The position numbers and the translations under genes are program-made. This document shows, in pieces, positions 56,349-64,000 of a stretch of DNA of 64,000 nt; the stretch's first letter is position 1; every line of letters begins with the position of its first letter. The notes beneath the pieces were generated by a model. That model made no database searches, had not been told where the DNA came from, and saw only the letters and a list, made by a program, of their open reading frames with translations. The stretch covers positions 99,122-163,121 of the forward strand of contig NZ_BOOH01000017.1 of the NCBI RefSeq assembly GCF_016863135.1, in the 5' to 3' direction. The stretch is from Planobispora longispora (GTDB lineage: Bacteria > Actinomycetota > Actinomycetes > Streptosporangiales > Streptosporangiaceae).

Positions 56349-57055
56349 GCCCTGGGCCTGCGCAGCACGTATCCGACCCCGTGCAGGGTGTGGATGAGCT
56401 TGGGCTCGACGGTGTCGATCTTGCGTCGCAGGTAGCTCACGTAGGTGTCGACGATGCTGGAATCGCCCGCGAAGTCGTACTGCCAGACGTGTTCGAGGAT
56501 CTGGGCCTTGGAGACCGCCTTCCCCGCGTTCAGGATCAGGTAGTGCAGCAGCCGGAACTCGGTGGGCGACAGCCGTACCGGACGGCCCGACCTGCACACC
56601 TGGTGGCCGTCGGGGTCGAGCTCCAGGTCGCCTGCCCGCAACGTCCGGTCGTCGGGCGCGAGTCCGGTACGGCGGAGCACCGCCTGGATCCGCGCGAGCA
56701 GCTCCTCCAGGTCGAACGGCTTGGTCACGTAGTCGTCGCCGCCCAGCCGCAGCCCGTTGACCTTGTCCGCCGCGGCGTCGCGGGCGGTGAGGAACAGCAC
56801 GGGGATCTGGCCCGGACGGCCGGCGCTCAACGGCCGGGGGAGCTCCCTGAGCCTGCGGATGACCTCGAAGCCGTCCAGGTCCGGCAGCATCACGTCCAGC
56901 AGCACCAGGTCGGGCGGGTCGTGCCGGGCGGCCTCCAGCGCCTCGGAGCCGGTGGCGGCGGAGCCGACCGTGTAGCCGGCGAAGCGCAGGGTGGCCGAGA
57001 GCAGCTCCCGCACCACGGGCTCGTCGTCGACCACGAGCAGCCGGTGTCCGTCCAT
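56345..57055 (-). CDS. OmpR-family response regulator near ABC-2 transporter
   Basis: Receiver (HRLLVVDDEPVVREL, phosphoacceptor in LVLLDVMLPDLDG, YVTKPFD) plus OmpR winged helix (LSPTEFRLLHYLILNAGKAVSKAQIL, VDTYVSYLRRKID, HGVGYVLR). 236 residues, normal. The stop overlaps the kinase start. It is 86 bases downstream of the ABC permease, on the same strand, so it may be in the same operon or have its own promoter in that gap. Confidence 0.95.
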   Translation of the reverse strand: MDGHRLLVVDDEPVVRELLSATLRFAGYTVGSAATGSEALEAARHDPPDLVLLDVMLPDLDGFEVIRRLRELPRPLSAGRPGQIPVLFLTARDAAADKVNGLRLGGDDYVTKPFDLEELLARIQAVLRRTGLAPDDRTLRAGDLELDPDGHQVCRSGRPVRLSPTEFRLLHYLILNAGKAVSKAQILEHVWQYDFAGDSSIVDTYVSYLRRKIDTVEPKLIHTLHGVGYVLRRPRA

Positions 57056-57140
57056 GCGTCTCCTCCCGGGACCGGTTCTCTCCGGTCGCGTTCCCTTCGG
57101 GACGGGCGTCTCCTCCGAGGATAAAGATCGGCGCGCCGCG

Positions 57141-57920
57141 TCAGACGTCCCGCGAGCGGAAGACGGCGAACCCGCCCAGCAGCAGGGCCAGGACGGCCGC
57201 GGCGAGCAGGACGAACCCCAGAGGGGGCGGGAGGGCGCCGGAGGACGGGGCGGGGGCGAACATGCCCATGCCCGCGCTGCTCGGCCAGTACGTCACGACC
57301 CACTCGGCCAGCCGGTCGGGGAAGAGGGGCGCCGAGGCGGGCAGCAGCAACAGGAACGACCCGAGGGTGACCGCCCCCGCCGTCCTGCGCAGCAGGAACC
57401 CCATGGCGACGCCGTACAGGCCGATCAGGGTCAGGTACAGCCCGCCGCCCATGATCGACCCCGGTACGCCCGGATCCGTCAGGGCGGCGCTCGGAGCACC
57501 CTGGGCGGCGAGCATCGCCTGGCTGAGCAGGAAGGATCCGAGGGCGATGAGCGGTCCGCAGAAGATCATGATCATGGCGACGAGGGCGGCCTTGCCCGCC
57601 AGGAGCCGTCCCCGCCGGGGAACGACGGTGGCGCTGGTCCGCATCGTTCCGGTGACGTACTCCGCGGTGACGGTCAGCACGCCGACGGCGCTGACGAGCA
57701 ACTGCGCGAGGGCGAGAGATCGGAAGGCGGTCTCCATGGGGTCGAAGGACGTCTGCTCCTCGGGAAGGGCGCCCGCGTAGGCCCTGCCGTTCGCGGTGCC
57801 GAAGAGATAGGCGTAGCCGAGCGCGGCCACGAAGGCGCCGGCCAGCACGCATCCGGTGGCGCGGATGGTGCGGAACTTGGTCCACTCCGAGTGCAGGACG
57901 GTGGCGGGGGAGACGGTCAT
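57141..57920 (-). CDS. ABC-2-type transporter permease
   Basis: A 259-residue membrane subunit with about six transmembrane helices: HSEWTKFRTIRATGCVLAGAF is the typical opening of these short permeases, followed by LLVSAVGVLTVTAEYVTGTMRTSATVVPRR and paired helices to the C-terminus (LGGFAVFRSRDV). Its start overlaps the stop of the ATPase gene, giving one translational unit. It probably exports a hydrophobic or antibiotic substrate. Confidence 0.93.
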   Translation of the reverse strand: MTVSPATVLHSEWTKFRTIRATGCVLAGAFVAALGYAYLFGTANGRAYAGALPEEQTSFDPMETAFRSLALAQLLVSAVGVLTVTAEYVTGTMRTSATVVPRRGRLLAGKAALVAMIMIFCGPLIALGSFLLSQAMLAAQGAPSAALTDPGVPGSIMGGGLYLTLIGLYGVAMGFLLRRTAGAVTLGSFLLLLPASAPLFPDRLAEWVVTYWPSSAGMGMFAPAPSSGALPPPLGFVLLAAAVLALLLGGFAVFRSRDV

Positions 57921-58876
57921 CGCCCGCCCCCGCCGTGAGCGCCGAACTCCACGCGGTCACTGCCGGGCTTTGTGCCGGACGCGCCGAACTCCACGCTGCC
58001 CCGGGTGAGTTCCATGTACGCCTCCTCCAGGGAGATCCGGTGCGGCGTCAGCTCGTGCAGGACCACTCCGTGGGCCATCGCCACTTTGCCGATCACCGCG
58101 CTCTCCGTTCCCTCCACCACCAGCCCGTCCTCCGCGTCCGGCCGTACGGCCGCGCCCGCGTCGCGCAGCCGGCAGGCGAGCTCCTCCGCGTCCGGAGTGC
58201 GCACCAGCACACTCTCGCGCGAGCTCGCACGGATGAACTCGTCGAGCTCGACGTCGGCGAGCAGCCGCCCGCGGCCGATGACGACCAGACGGTCGGCGGT
58301 CAGCGCCATCTCGCTCATCAGATGACTGGAGACCAGCACCGTGCGGCCCTCGGCGGCGAGGCCCCGCATGAGGGTGCGGATCCACACGACGCCTTCCGGG
58401 TCGAGCCCGTTGACCGGCTCGTCGAACATCAGCACCTCCGGATCTCCGAGCAGGGCCGCGGCGATGCCGAGCCGCTGGCTCATCCCCAGGGACAGGCCGC
58501 CCGCGCGCCGGTGGGCGACCGGGGAGAGGCCGACGAGCCCGAGCACCTCCTCGATCCGGCTCCGCGCGATGCCGTTGCTCTGCGCCAGGCACTTCAGGTG
58601 GTCGAGGACGCTCCTGCGCGGGTGCGTCGCGCGGGCGTCCAGGAGCACGCCGACCTCGTGCATCGGCGCGGGGAGATCCGTGTAGCGGCGCCCCCGGATC
58701 GTGGCCGCGCCGCTCGTCGGCGCGTCGAGGCCCAGGATCATCCGCATCGTCGTCGTCTTGCCCGCGCCGTTCGGGCCGAGGAAACCGGTGACCACTCCCG
58801 GTCTGACGTCGAAGCTCAGGTCGTCCACCGCCGTGACCCGGCCGTAGCGCTTGGTCAGCTGTCGTAGCTCGATCAT
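57917..58876 (-). CDS. ABC transporter ATP-binding protein (DrrA/BcrA-like)
   Basis: A 319-residue ATPase: Walker A GPNGAGKTT near residue 38, signature LSLGMSQRLGIAAALL, Walker B EVLMFDEPVNGLDPEG and H-loop VLVSSHLMSEM. The C-terminal ~100-residue extension is typical of the bacitracin/daunorubicin exporter ATPases. I chose ATG at 58876 with AGGA upstream; the longer frame to 59089 reads as low-quality sequence. First gene of the four-gene set ATPase, permease, regulator, kinase. Confidence 0.95.
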   Translation of the reverse strand: MIELRQLTKRYGRVTAVDDLSFDVRPGVVTGFLGPNGAGKTTTMRMILGLDAPTSGAATIRGRRYTDLPAPMHEVGVLLDARATHPRRSVLDHLKCLAQSNGIARSRIEEVLGLVGLSPVAHRRAGGLSLGMSQRLGIAAALLGDPEVLMFDEPVNGLDPEGVVWIRTLMRGLAAEGRTVLVSSHLMSEMALTADRLVVIGRGRLLADVELDEFIRASSRESVLVRTPDAEELACRLRDAGAAVRPDAEDGLVVEGTESAVIGKVAMAHGVVLHELTPHRISLEEAYMELTRGSVEFGASGTKPGSDRVEFGAHGGGGR

Positions 58877-59054
58877 GCGACGAATCCTGCGGCAGCGGGC
58901 TGGACGATCCCGGAGAGGATCTGTGAGCCTTCTGTGAGCCGCCCGGCCCGCGGCGGTGACACGGCGGTGACACGGCGGAATCCGGCCCCGCCGGGCGTGC
59001 GGCTCTTTGGAAACTCTCAGCGGCGAACGGTACGGGGTGCCCGGAGGAAGCCGG

Positions 59055-59633
59055 TCAGGCGCGGGTGAGAGTGAAGGCGACGCGGTCACCCAGCCCCCGG
59101 CCGTAGGCGAGCTGGATGAGCAACTCGACCGCCGGCTCGGTGTAGCGGGCGTTGGACAGCGGGCCGGCGTCCACGGCGTCGAAGCCGAGCTGCGCGCCGA
59201 GGTCGAGGACGGTCTTCTTGGCGGTCTCGTCGTCCCCGGTGACCGGCAGGAAGCGGCCGCCGCCGTCCTCGCCCAGGAGAGCGGCGAAAACGGTGTTGAA
59301 GGCCTTCACGACATGAGCGCCCGGCAGGGAGGCGGCCACCTGCTCGCCGCCGGAGACGGTGTGGCCGACGGTCAGCGACATGAAGTCGGGGGCCAGCGGG
59401 TTGGTGGCGTCGACCACGATCTTGCCCGAGAGGGCCGTCTTGACCCGGGCGTCGAGTGCTCCGACGGCGGCGAACGGCACCGCCAGGATCACGACGTCGG
59501 CCTGCGCGGCCTGCGCGGCCGTGCGGTCCGGGCCGGTCGCGGTGCTGGTGGTGACGACCTCGTGTCCGATCGCGGTGAGGCGGGAGGCGAGGGCGGAGCC
59601 GACGTTGCCGGAGCCGAGAATAGTGATCTTCAT
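59055..59633 (-). CDS. F420:NADP oxidoreductase-like (NADPH-dependent F420 reductase) protein
   Basis: A 192-residue Rossmann protein of the NADP-F420 reductase group: MKITILGSGNVGSALASRLTAIGHEVV (NADP site), then DVVILAVPF, VVDATNPLAP and VVKAFNTVFA. It would pass hydride between NADPH and F420 or act on related small molecules. GGGGAG lies six bases upstream of the ATG. It is divergent from a MarR regulator, with three 18-bp operators between the genes, so it is probably controlled by that regulator. Confidence 0.9.
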   Translation of the reverse strand: MKITILGSGNVGSALASRLTAIGHEVVTTSTATGPDRTAAQAAQADVVILAVPFAAVGALDARVKTALSGKIVVDATNPLAPDFMSLTVGHTVSGGEQVAASLPGAHVVKAFNTVFAALLGEDGGGRFLPVTGDDETAKKTVLDLGAQLGFDAVDAGPLSNARYTEPAVELLIQLAYGRGLGDRVAFTLTRA

Positions 59634-59653
59634 GAGATGCTCCCCTTCCTGAA

Positions 59654-59734
59654 TGCTTCGAATGTGAAGCACATGGGCGGTTTGCTTCGAATTCGAAGCA
59701 CTGATGACTGTACATGTGCTTCGAATTGGAAGCA
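59654..59734. promoter_or_regulatory. Three MarR operators
   Basis: TGCTTCGAATGTGAAGCA (59654), TGCTTCGAATTCGAAGCA (59683, a perfect palindrome) and TGCTTCGAATTGGAAGCA (59717). They fill the divergent region between the F420-reductase-like and MarR genes. Confidence 0.92.
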
Positions 59735-59753
59735 ATCCGGGTATCGTGGGGAC

Positions 59754-60248
59754 ATGAGTGAACCGCGCTGGCTGAACGAGACCGAACTGCGCGCCTGGAC
59801 CGGCTTCCTGGAGACCTCCGACCTGCTCCACCGCATGGTCGAACAGCAACTGCGCGAGGTCGGCGGGGTCACCACGGTGCAGTACGACATCCTGCACCGG
59901 CTCAACGAGAGCCCTGAGAAGCGCCTGTGCATGACCGACCTGGCCGAGCGTCTCGTCTCCTCCCGTAGCGGCATCACCTACCAGGTCGCCCAGCTGGAGA
60001 AGGCGGGCCTCCTGCGCCGCGAGGACGCCCCCGACGACGAACGCCGCGTGCTCGCCGCCATCACCGAGAAGGGACGCCGGGTGCTGGAGACGACCGCGCC
60101 CGGCCACGTGGAGGCGGTCCGCGCGGGTCTCCTCGACTCCCTCACCCCTGACCAGGTCGCCCAGCTCGCCGCCATCATGGACGCCACCCGCGCCCGCCTG
60201 CGCGACACCGTCCAGCTTCATCCGCCGCGCAAGGCGCGCTCCCGCTGA
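59754..60248 (+). CDS. MarR-family regulator (divergent from F420 reductase-like gene)
   Basis: A 164-residue MarR protein. Winged helix: VTTVQYDILHRLNESPEKRLCMTDLAERLVSSRSGITYQVAQLEKAGLLRREDAPDDERRVLAAITEKG, with the DER wing motif. Helices on either side form the dimer. It should bind the three operators directly upstream and repress itself and the divergent reductase. ATG at 59754 follows GTGGGG. Confidence 0.93.
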   Translation: MSEPRWLNETELRAWTGFLETSDLLHRMVEQQLREVGGVTTVQYDILHRLNESPEKRLCMTDLAERLVSSRSGITYQVAQLEKAGLLRREDAPDDERRVLAAITEKGRRVLETTAPGHVEAVRAGLLDSLTPDQVAQLAAIMDATRARLRDTVQLHPPRKARSR

Positions 60249-60330
60249 GCGCCTCTCCCCGGACGCGCAGGCTCGGGTGAGGCCGTCCCTCAGGTCGTCC
60301 CCAACTGGCCGCCAAGTGCTCTCGGAGACC

Positions 60331-60354
60331 CTCTTGCCATGTCCTCGGCAAGAG
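60331..60354. terminator. Hairpin upstream of flavin-binding gene
   Basis: CTCTTGCC and GGCAAGAG form a perfect 8-bp stem around an 8-base loop, 25 bases before the next start codon. No T-run follows. It could end the MarR transcript or serve as an operator. Confidence 0.4.
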
Positions 60355-60379
60355 AGCCGTCAGCTAGGGAGTGGAAGAG

Positions 60380-61435
60380 ATGACGCATATGACGCCACGG
60401 ATGTCTGCCGGCCGGGATGCGCAGGCGGAGCAGGCCGAGCGGAGTGGCCGGGACGGGCAGGCCGCGGCCTGGCCGCAGGAGGTGACCGACCTGTTCGAGC
60501 GCTCGTTCACCTGCGAGTACGCCTCCCTCACCCGCTCCGGTCTCCCCGTCACCTGGCCCGTCGGGCCCTTCGTGGGCGAGGGGGGCCGCACGCTCGAGGT
60601 GACCACCGGGCTGACCTATCCGGCCAAGGCCGAGCGGGCCAGGCGCGATCCCCGGGTGGCCCTGCTGTTCTCCGACCCCACGGGATCGGGGCTCACCGAC
60701 GCGCCGGTCGTCCTGGTCCAGGGGCTGGCCACCGTACGGGACGCCGACCTGCAGGCCAACACCGACCGTTTCCTGCGCGCGGTGGCGGCCAAGTTCCCGG
60801 GGGCGATCACCGGGAGGTCGTGGTTCCTGATGCGACGCCAGGCCTGGTACTGGAGCCGGATCTGGATCGAGGTCACCCCCCTGCGGATGTCGTGGTGGCC
60901 GGGCGGGCGGCTCGACGCCGAGCCGCGGCGCTGGCAGGCGGCGGGCGAGGTGACCGCGCCGCCCTCCGATCCCGCCCCCGCCGGCCGGAACGCGCCGTGG
61001 ATGGCGGCGCCCGCGGACTGGCGTCCCCGGGCGGATCAGGCGCTCCGCTTCGGCAATCCGGTGCTGACCTCCACCGGGGCCGACGGCTGGCCGCTGCCGC
61101 TGCGCTCGCTCGGCGTCCGGCGGGTGGACGACGGCTTCGTCGTGCGGACCTGCCCGCTCGGCTCCGCGGCGTCGGGGCAGGTCTGCCTGACCTTCCACGG
61201 GCACCGCGAGGACCTGGGCGGTCAGGACAACGTCGTGCTGGTGGGGCGGGCCACGCCGGTCGCCGACGGGGTGCACGTGCGGGTGGAGCGGGTGCTGCCG
61301 GACTTCAGCATGAGCGGCAACGCCGTCCAGCAACTGCGCAAGATGATGACCGGTGCCCGCGCCCTGAAGCCGCGGCTGGAACGTGAGGCCGCCCGGCGCG
61401 GCCAGCCCGTTCCCGTCCTGCGCCGTCCCCGGTGA
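60380..61435 (+). CDS. Split-barrel flavin/F420-binding (PPOX-class) protein
   Basis: A 351-residue protein made of two pyridoxamine-phosphate-oxidase-like split barrels. The first is at ~25-170 (EYASLTRSGLPVTWPVGPFVGEGGRTLEVTTGLTYPAKAERARRDPRVALLFSDP), the second at ~215-330 (ADQALRFGNPVLTSTGADGWPLPLRS). The first has the family's strand-turn pattern for FMN or F420. Function unknown; redox or heme-related roles are known for relatives. Start is ambiguous: ATG 60380 preferred (GGGAG upstream), GTG 60371 and ATG 60389 possible. Confidence 0.8.
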   Translation: MTHMTPRMSAGRDAQAEQAERSGRDGQAAAWPQEVTDLFERSFTCEYASLTRSGLPVTWPVGPFVGEGGRTLEVTTGLTYPAKAERARRDPRVALLFSDPTGSGLTDAPVVLVQGLATVRDADLQANTDRFLRAVAAKFPGAITGRSWFLMRRQAWYWSRIWIEVTPLRMSWWPGGRLDAEPRRWQAAGEVTAPPSDPAPAGRNAPWMAAPADWRPRADQALRFGNPVLTSTGADGWPLPLRSLGVRRVDDGFVVRTCPLGSAASGQVCLTFHGHREDLGGQDNVVLVGRATPVADGVHVRVERVLPDFSMSGNAVQQLRKMMTGARALKPRLEREAARRGQPVPVLRRPR

Positions 61436-61451
61436 GTCGATCCGCTGGCGG

Positions 61452-61471
61452 ATAATCTGCCGCGGGATTAT
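61452..61471. promoter_or_regulatory. Inverted repeat, likely MarR operator
   Basis: ATAATC and GATTAT arms separated by eight bases, 17 bases upstream of a MarR start codon. Confidence 0.6.
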
Positions 61472-61488
61472 ATGGGTAGGCTGGCGGC

Positions 61489-61977
61489 ATGACTGCGATG
61501 GCTCCCACCCGTACCGAAACGGATCTGTCCTTCCTGCTCGATCACACCGGTCACGTGCTGCGCTCCCAGATGACGGCGGCGCTCGCCGAGATCGGGTTGA
61601 CGCCGCGCATGCACTGCGTGCTGGTGCACGCGCTGGAGGAGGAGCGCACCCAGATCCAGCTGGCCGAGCTCGGCGACATGGACAAGACCACGATGGTGGT
61701 CACCGTCGACGCGCTGGAGAAGGCGGGATACGCCGAGCGCCGCCCGTCCGCCGTGGACCGCCGGGCCCGGATCATCGCGGTCACCGAGGCGGGCGCCGAG
61801 ATCGCCGGGCGGAGCCAGGAGATCGTGGACGGCGTGCACCGTACCGCCCTGGCCTCGCTGCCCGACGACGAGCGCGAGGTCCTGGTCCGCGCCCTGAACC
61901 GCTTGGTGACAGGGCATCTGGCCGCTCCGGCGGAGACGCCGAAGCAGGTGCGGCGGGCGCGGGAGCGGAGCAAGTAG
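61489..61977 (+). CDS. MarR-family regulator next to MFS exporter
   Basis: A 162-residue MarR protein: LTPRMHCVLVHALEEERTQIQLAELGDMDKTTMVVTVDALEKAGYAERRPSAVDRRARIIAVTEAG, with the DRR wing motif. It is followed 86 bases later by a DHA2 transporter, a common regulator/drug-pump pair. The inverted repeat at 61452 and the short direct repeats between the genes (ATAGAGATA, TTACGG) are likely binding sites. Confidence 0.92.
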   Translation: MTAMAPTRTETDLSFLLDHTGHVLRSQMTAALAEIGLTPRMHCVLVHALEEERTQIQLAELGDMDKTTMVVTVDALEKAGYAERRPSAVDRRARIIAVTEAGAEIAGRSQEIVDGVHRTALASLPDDEREVLVRALNRLVTGHLAAPAETPKQVRRARERSK

Positions 61978-62063
61978 GCCCGATAGAGATAAGTCCAATA
62001 GAGATAGATTATTACGGAACCATCTGTTACGGTCTCTCCTGTCGACCTTGAACGGGAGAGACC

Positions 62064-63530
62064 ATGTCGAACGCGCATAACCCGCGGAGCCTGCGGAACT
62101 CACGCTGGACCGCACTCGGAGTGCTGTCCGCCGCCGGACTGATGACCATCCTGGACGGCAGCATCGTGACCGTGGCGATGCCCGCCATCCAGCGGGAACT
62201 GGGCTTCTCGCCCGCCGGGCTGAGCTGGATCGTCAACGCCTATCTGATCGCCTTCGGCGGGCTGCTGCTCCTGGCCGGGCGGCTCGGCGACCTGATCGGC
62301 CGCCGGAAGATGTTCCTGGCCGGGAACGTCGTCTTCACCGCCGCCTCGCTGCTGGCGGGCGCGGCCACCGGTCCCGGCCTGCTGATCGCCGCCCGGTTCC
62401 TGCAGGGCGTCGGGAGCGCCATGGCCTCGGCCGTCGTGCTGGGCATCCTGGTGACGCTGTTCACCGAGCCCGGCGAGCGCGGCAAGGCCATCGCCGTCTT
62501 CAGCTTCACCGGGGCCGCGGGCGCCTCGATCGGCCAGGTCCTCGGCGGGGTGCTCACCGATGCCCTCAGCTGGCAGTGGATCTTCCTTGTCAACGTGCCG
62601 ATCGGGCTGGTCACCGTCGCGCTGGCGCTCCGGGTGCTGCCCGCCGACCGGGGGGTCGGCCCGGCCGCCGGGGCCGACGTCGTCGGGGCCGTCCTGGTCA
62701 CCTCCGGCCTCATGCTGGGCATCTACACCGTCGTCAAGGTCGAGCAGTACGGCTGGCTCGCCGCCCACACCCTCGGCCTGGGCGCGGTGTCGCTGGCGCT
62801 GCTCGCCGCGTTCGTCGTACGGCAGGCCACGGCCGGGGCGCCGCTCATGCCGCTGCGGATCCTGCGCTCGCGCAACGTGGCGGGCGCCAACCTCGCCCAG
62901 ATGCTGGCCCTGTCCGGGATGTTCGCCTTCCAGGTCCTCGTCGCGCTCTACATGCAGCGGGTCCTGGGGTACGGCGCGCTGGACACCGGCCTGGCCATGC
63001 TCCCGGCCGCGGTGGGCATCGGCTCGATCTCCCTGTTCGTCTCCGCCCGGCTCAGCGCGCGCTTCGGCGCCCGCACCGTCCTGCTGGCCGGCCTGGCGCT
63101 CCTCGTCGGGGCGATGAGCCTGCTCACCCGGATCCCGGTGGACGCCGGCTACGTCACCCACCTGCTCCCGGTGATGCTGCTGATCTCCGGTGGCGGGCTG
63201 GTGCTCCCGGCGCTGGCCACGCTCGGCATGTCCGGCGCCCAGGAGAGCGACGCGGGCCTGGCCTCCGGACTGTTCAACACCACCCAGCAGGTCGGCATGG
63301 CCATCGGCGTCGCGGTGCTGTCCACGATGGCGGCCTCCCGCACCGAACACCTGCTGGCCGCGGGTGAGAGCCAGGCGAGCGCGTTGACCGGCGGCTACCA
63401 GCTGGCGTTCGCCATCTCCGCCGGGCTGCTCGTCGCCGCGTTCGCCGTGGGGCTCGTCGTCCTCCGCCGGCCCGAGCCGGACGCCGCCGCCCCGTCCGCC
63501 CAGGACCGGGCCGCCGTCGCGAGCCGGTGA
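62064..63530 (+). CDS. DHA2-family MFS multidrug exporter (14-TM)
   Basis: A 488-residue exporter with 14 hydrophobic segments. Motif A is GRLGDLIGRRKMF, and the first helix holds the DHA2 motif LDGSIVTVAMPAI with Asp and Pro. Motif C-like GASIGQVLGG is present in helix 5. It would use the proton gradient to expel hydrophobic or cationic drugs. GGGAGAG precedes the ATG. Probably under the MarR protein encoded just upstream. Confidence 0.95.
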   Translation: MSNAHNPRSLRNSRWTALGVLSAAGLMTILDGSIVTVAMPAIQRELGFSPAGLSWIVNAYLIAFGGLLLLAGRLGDLIGRRKMFLAGNVVFTAASLLAGAATGPGLLIAARFLQGVGSAMASAVVLGILVTLFTEPGERGKAIAVFSFTGAAGASIGQVLGGVLTDALSWQWIFLVNVPIGLVTVALALRVLPADRGVGPAAGADVVGAVLVTSGLMLGIYTVVKVEQYGWLAAHTLGLGAVSLALLAAFVVRQATAGAPLMPLRILRSRNVAGANLAQMLALSGMFAFQVLVALYMQRVLGYGALDTGLAMLPAAVGIGSISLFVSARLSARFGARTVLLAGLALLVGAMSLLTRIPVDAGYVTHLLPVMLLISGGGLVLPALATLGMSGAQESDAGLASGLFNTTQQVGMAIGVAVLSTMAASRTEHLLAAGESQASALTGGYQLAFAISAGLLVAAFAVGLVVLRRPEPDAAAPSAQDRAAVASR

Positions 63531-63587
63531 CCGGCGGGGCGGGTCAGGCCGGTGGTAGGGGCAGGGCCGCCCGGGTAGATGGGCCGT

Positions 63588-63830
63588 ATGAAGGACACCG
63601 GATTCGACAGAAGCGAGATGCCGGACGCCGACCTTCCCGGCGATCCGCGGGAGCGCCACACCGATGAAGGGGAGGGCGCGCCGCCCGGGAGCTCCTTCCC
63701 CGACGCGTTGCAGAACCCCGCCGAGCACGCGTCCGGCCTGGGGGCGGCCATGCCGGAACCCGCTCACTCGCGCCCGGGCGAGAAAACCGGCGGGGAGACC
63801 GAGGGAAGGACGGACGGCAGCAGCGAGTGA
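63588..63830 (+). CDS. Small hydrophilic protein, unknown
   Basis: A possible 80-residue disordered protein rich in Asp, Glu, Gly and Pro (MKDTGFDRSEMPDADLPGD at the start). Codon use is compatible with a gene, but there is no strong ribosome-binding site or known domain. An ATG three codons upstream (63579) is also possible. Confidence 0.45.
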   Translation: MKDTGFDRSEMPDADLPGDPRERHTDEGEGAPPGSSFPDALQNPAEHASGLGAAMPEPAHSRPGEKTGGETEGRTDGSSE

Positions 63831-63860
63831 GGCGGGCGGGGCCGCCGCACCCGGACACGG

Positions 63861-63892
63861 CGAGGCCGGCGGAGTGATCTCCGCCGGCCTCG
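63861..63892. terminator. Strong hairpin terminator candidate
   Basis: CGAGGCCGGCGGAG and CTCCGCCGGCCTCG form a perfect 14-bp stem with a TGAT loop, 30 bases after the last small gene. Only TT follows, so it would be an L-shaped actinobacterial-type terminator. Confidence 0.75.
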
Positions 63893-63972
63893 TTCGCGTG
63901 CGTGCCATCATCCGGGGACCCGCTCCTCGGGAAGCGGATCCCTTCCAGGGAGCAGATCCCTTTCGAGGGCCC

Positions 63973-63997
63973 TTCACGGGGAGCGGGTCCCCGTGAA
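63973..63997. terminator. Second hairpin at window edge
   Basis: TTCACGGGGA and TCCCCGTGAA form a perfect 10-bp stem around GCGGG. The preceding 60 bases contain related GGGA/TCCC blocks. It could terminate a gene beyond the window or be a second terminator. Confidence 0.5.
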
Positions 63998-64000
63998 AGC

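Overview
The window is very GC-rich, has strongly biased third codon positions, and carries deazaflavin (F420)-type enzymes, an MbtH partner, and NarL/OmpR, TetR, MarR and HxlR regulators. It is almost certainly chromosomal DNA of a filamentous actinomycete. A Streptosporangiales-like host is plausible but not proven. I see no tRNA, rRNA, CRISPR array, insertion sequence or prophage gene.

Layout. 1-5.2 kb: a secreted protein with an internal duplication, a NarL/DesK-type two-component pair, and a small copper-oxidase operon (membrane protein, TAT-exported multicopper oxidase, SnoaL-like protein). 5.2-35.5 kb: an iron-regulated hydroxamate-siderophore locus. It holds an M20 peptidase, an N5-hydroxyornithine formyltransferase, an ornithine N5-monooxygenase, two FecCD-type permeases, a ferric-siderophore-binding lipoprotein, one 5,750-residue nonribosomal peptide synthetase, its MbtH partner and a heterodimeric ABC exporter. 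An NmrA-like reductase and an HxlR regulator lie between MbtH and the exporter. Five good matches to the actinobacterial DmdR/IdeR iron box (19 bp) sit in the three control regions of this locus, which makes it one iron-starvation regulon.

The synthetase reads C-A-T-E / C-A-T / C-A-T / C-A-T / C, with no thioesterase. The third adenylation domain carries the classic hydroxyornithine code DMENLGLIN. The first and fourth carry nearly the same code as each other. The terminal condensation domain recalls assembly lines that release a diketopiperazine, such as that for erythrochelin. I predict a tetrapeptide with N5-formyl-N5-hydroxyornithine at positions 1 and 4 and hydroxyornithine at 3. Oddities are an EntF/DhbF-like first C domain with no aryl donor nearby, a module 2 that looks as if it lost its epimerase, a one-residue insertion in the C3 active-site motif, and a His-to-Tyr change in the C5 motif.

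35.9-46 kb: accessory genes. These are an F420-type reductase fused to a hemerythrin domain, a LamG-like secreted protein, a lipocalin-like protein, an M43 metalloprotease, a secreted beta-helix enzyme, a chemoreceptor with no chemotaxis genes beside it, and a V8-like protease fused to a DRGH nuclease. 46-64 kb: a PepSY protein, an isocitrate-lyase-family enzyme, two OmpR-type two-component systems (one next to an ABC-2 transporter), and regulator/target pairs with clear operators: TetR with an FAD monooxygenase, MarR with an F420:NADPH reductase-like protein, and MarR with a DHA2 drug exporter.

A trait of the whole window is short tandem repeats. Between genes, and at some gene ends, the units are 14, 16, 28, 35 and 55 bp. 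Wholly inside genes they are multiples of three (15, 18, 24 and 39 bp).
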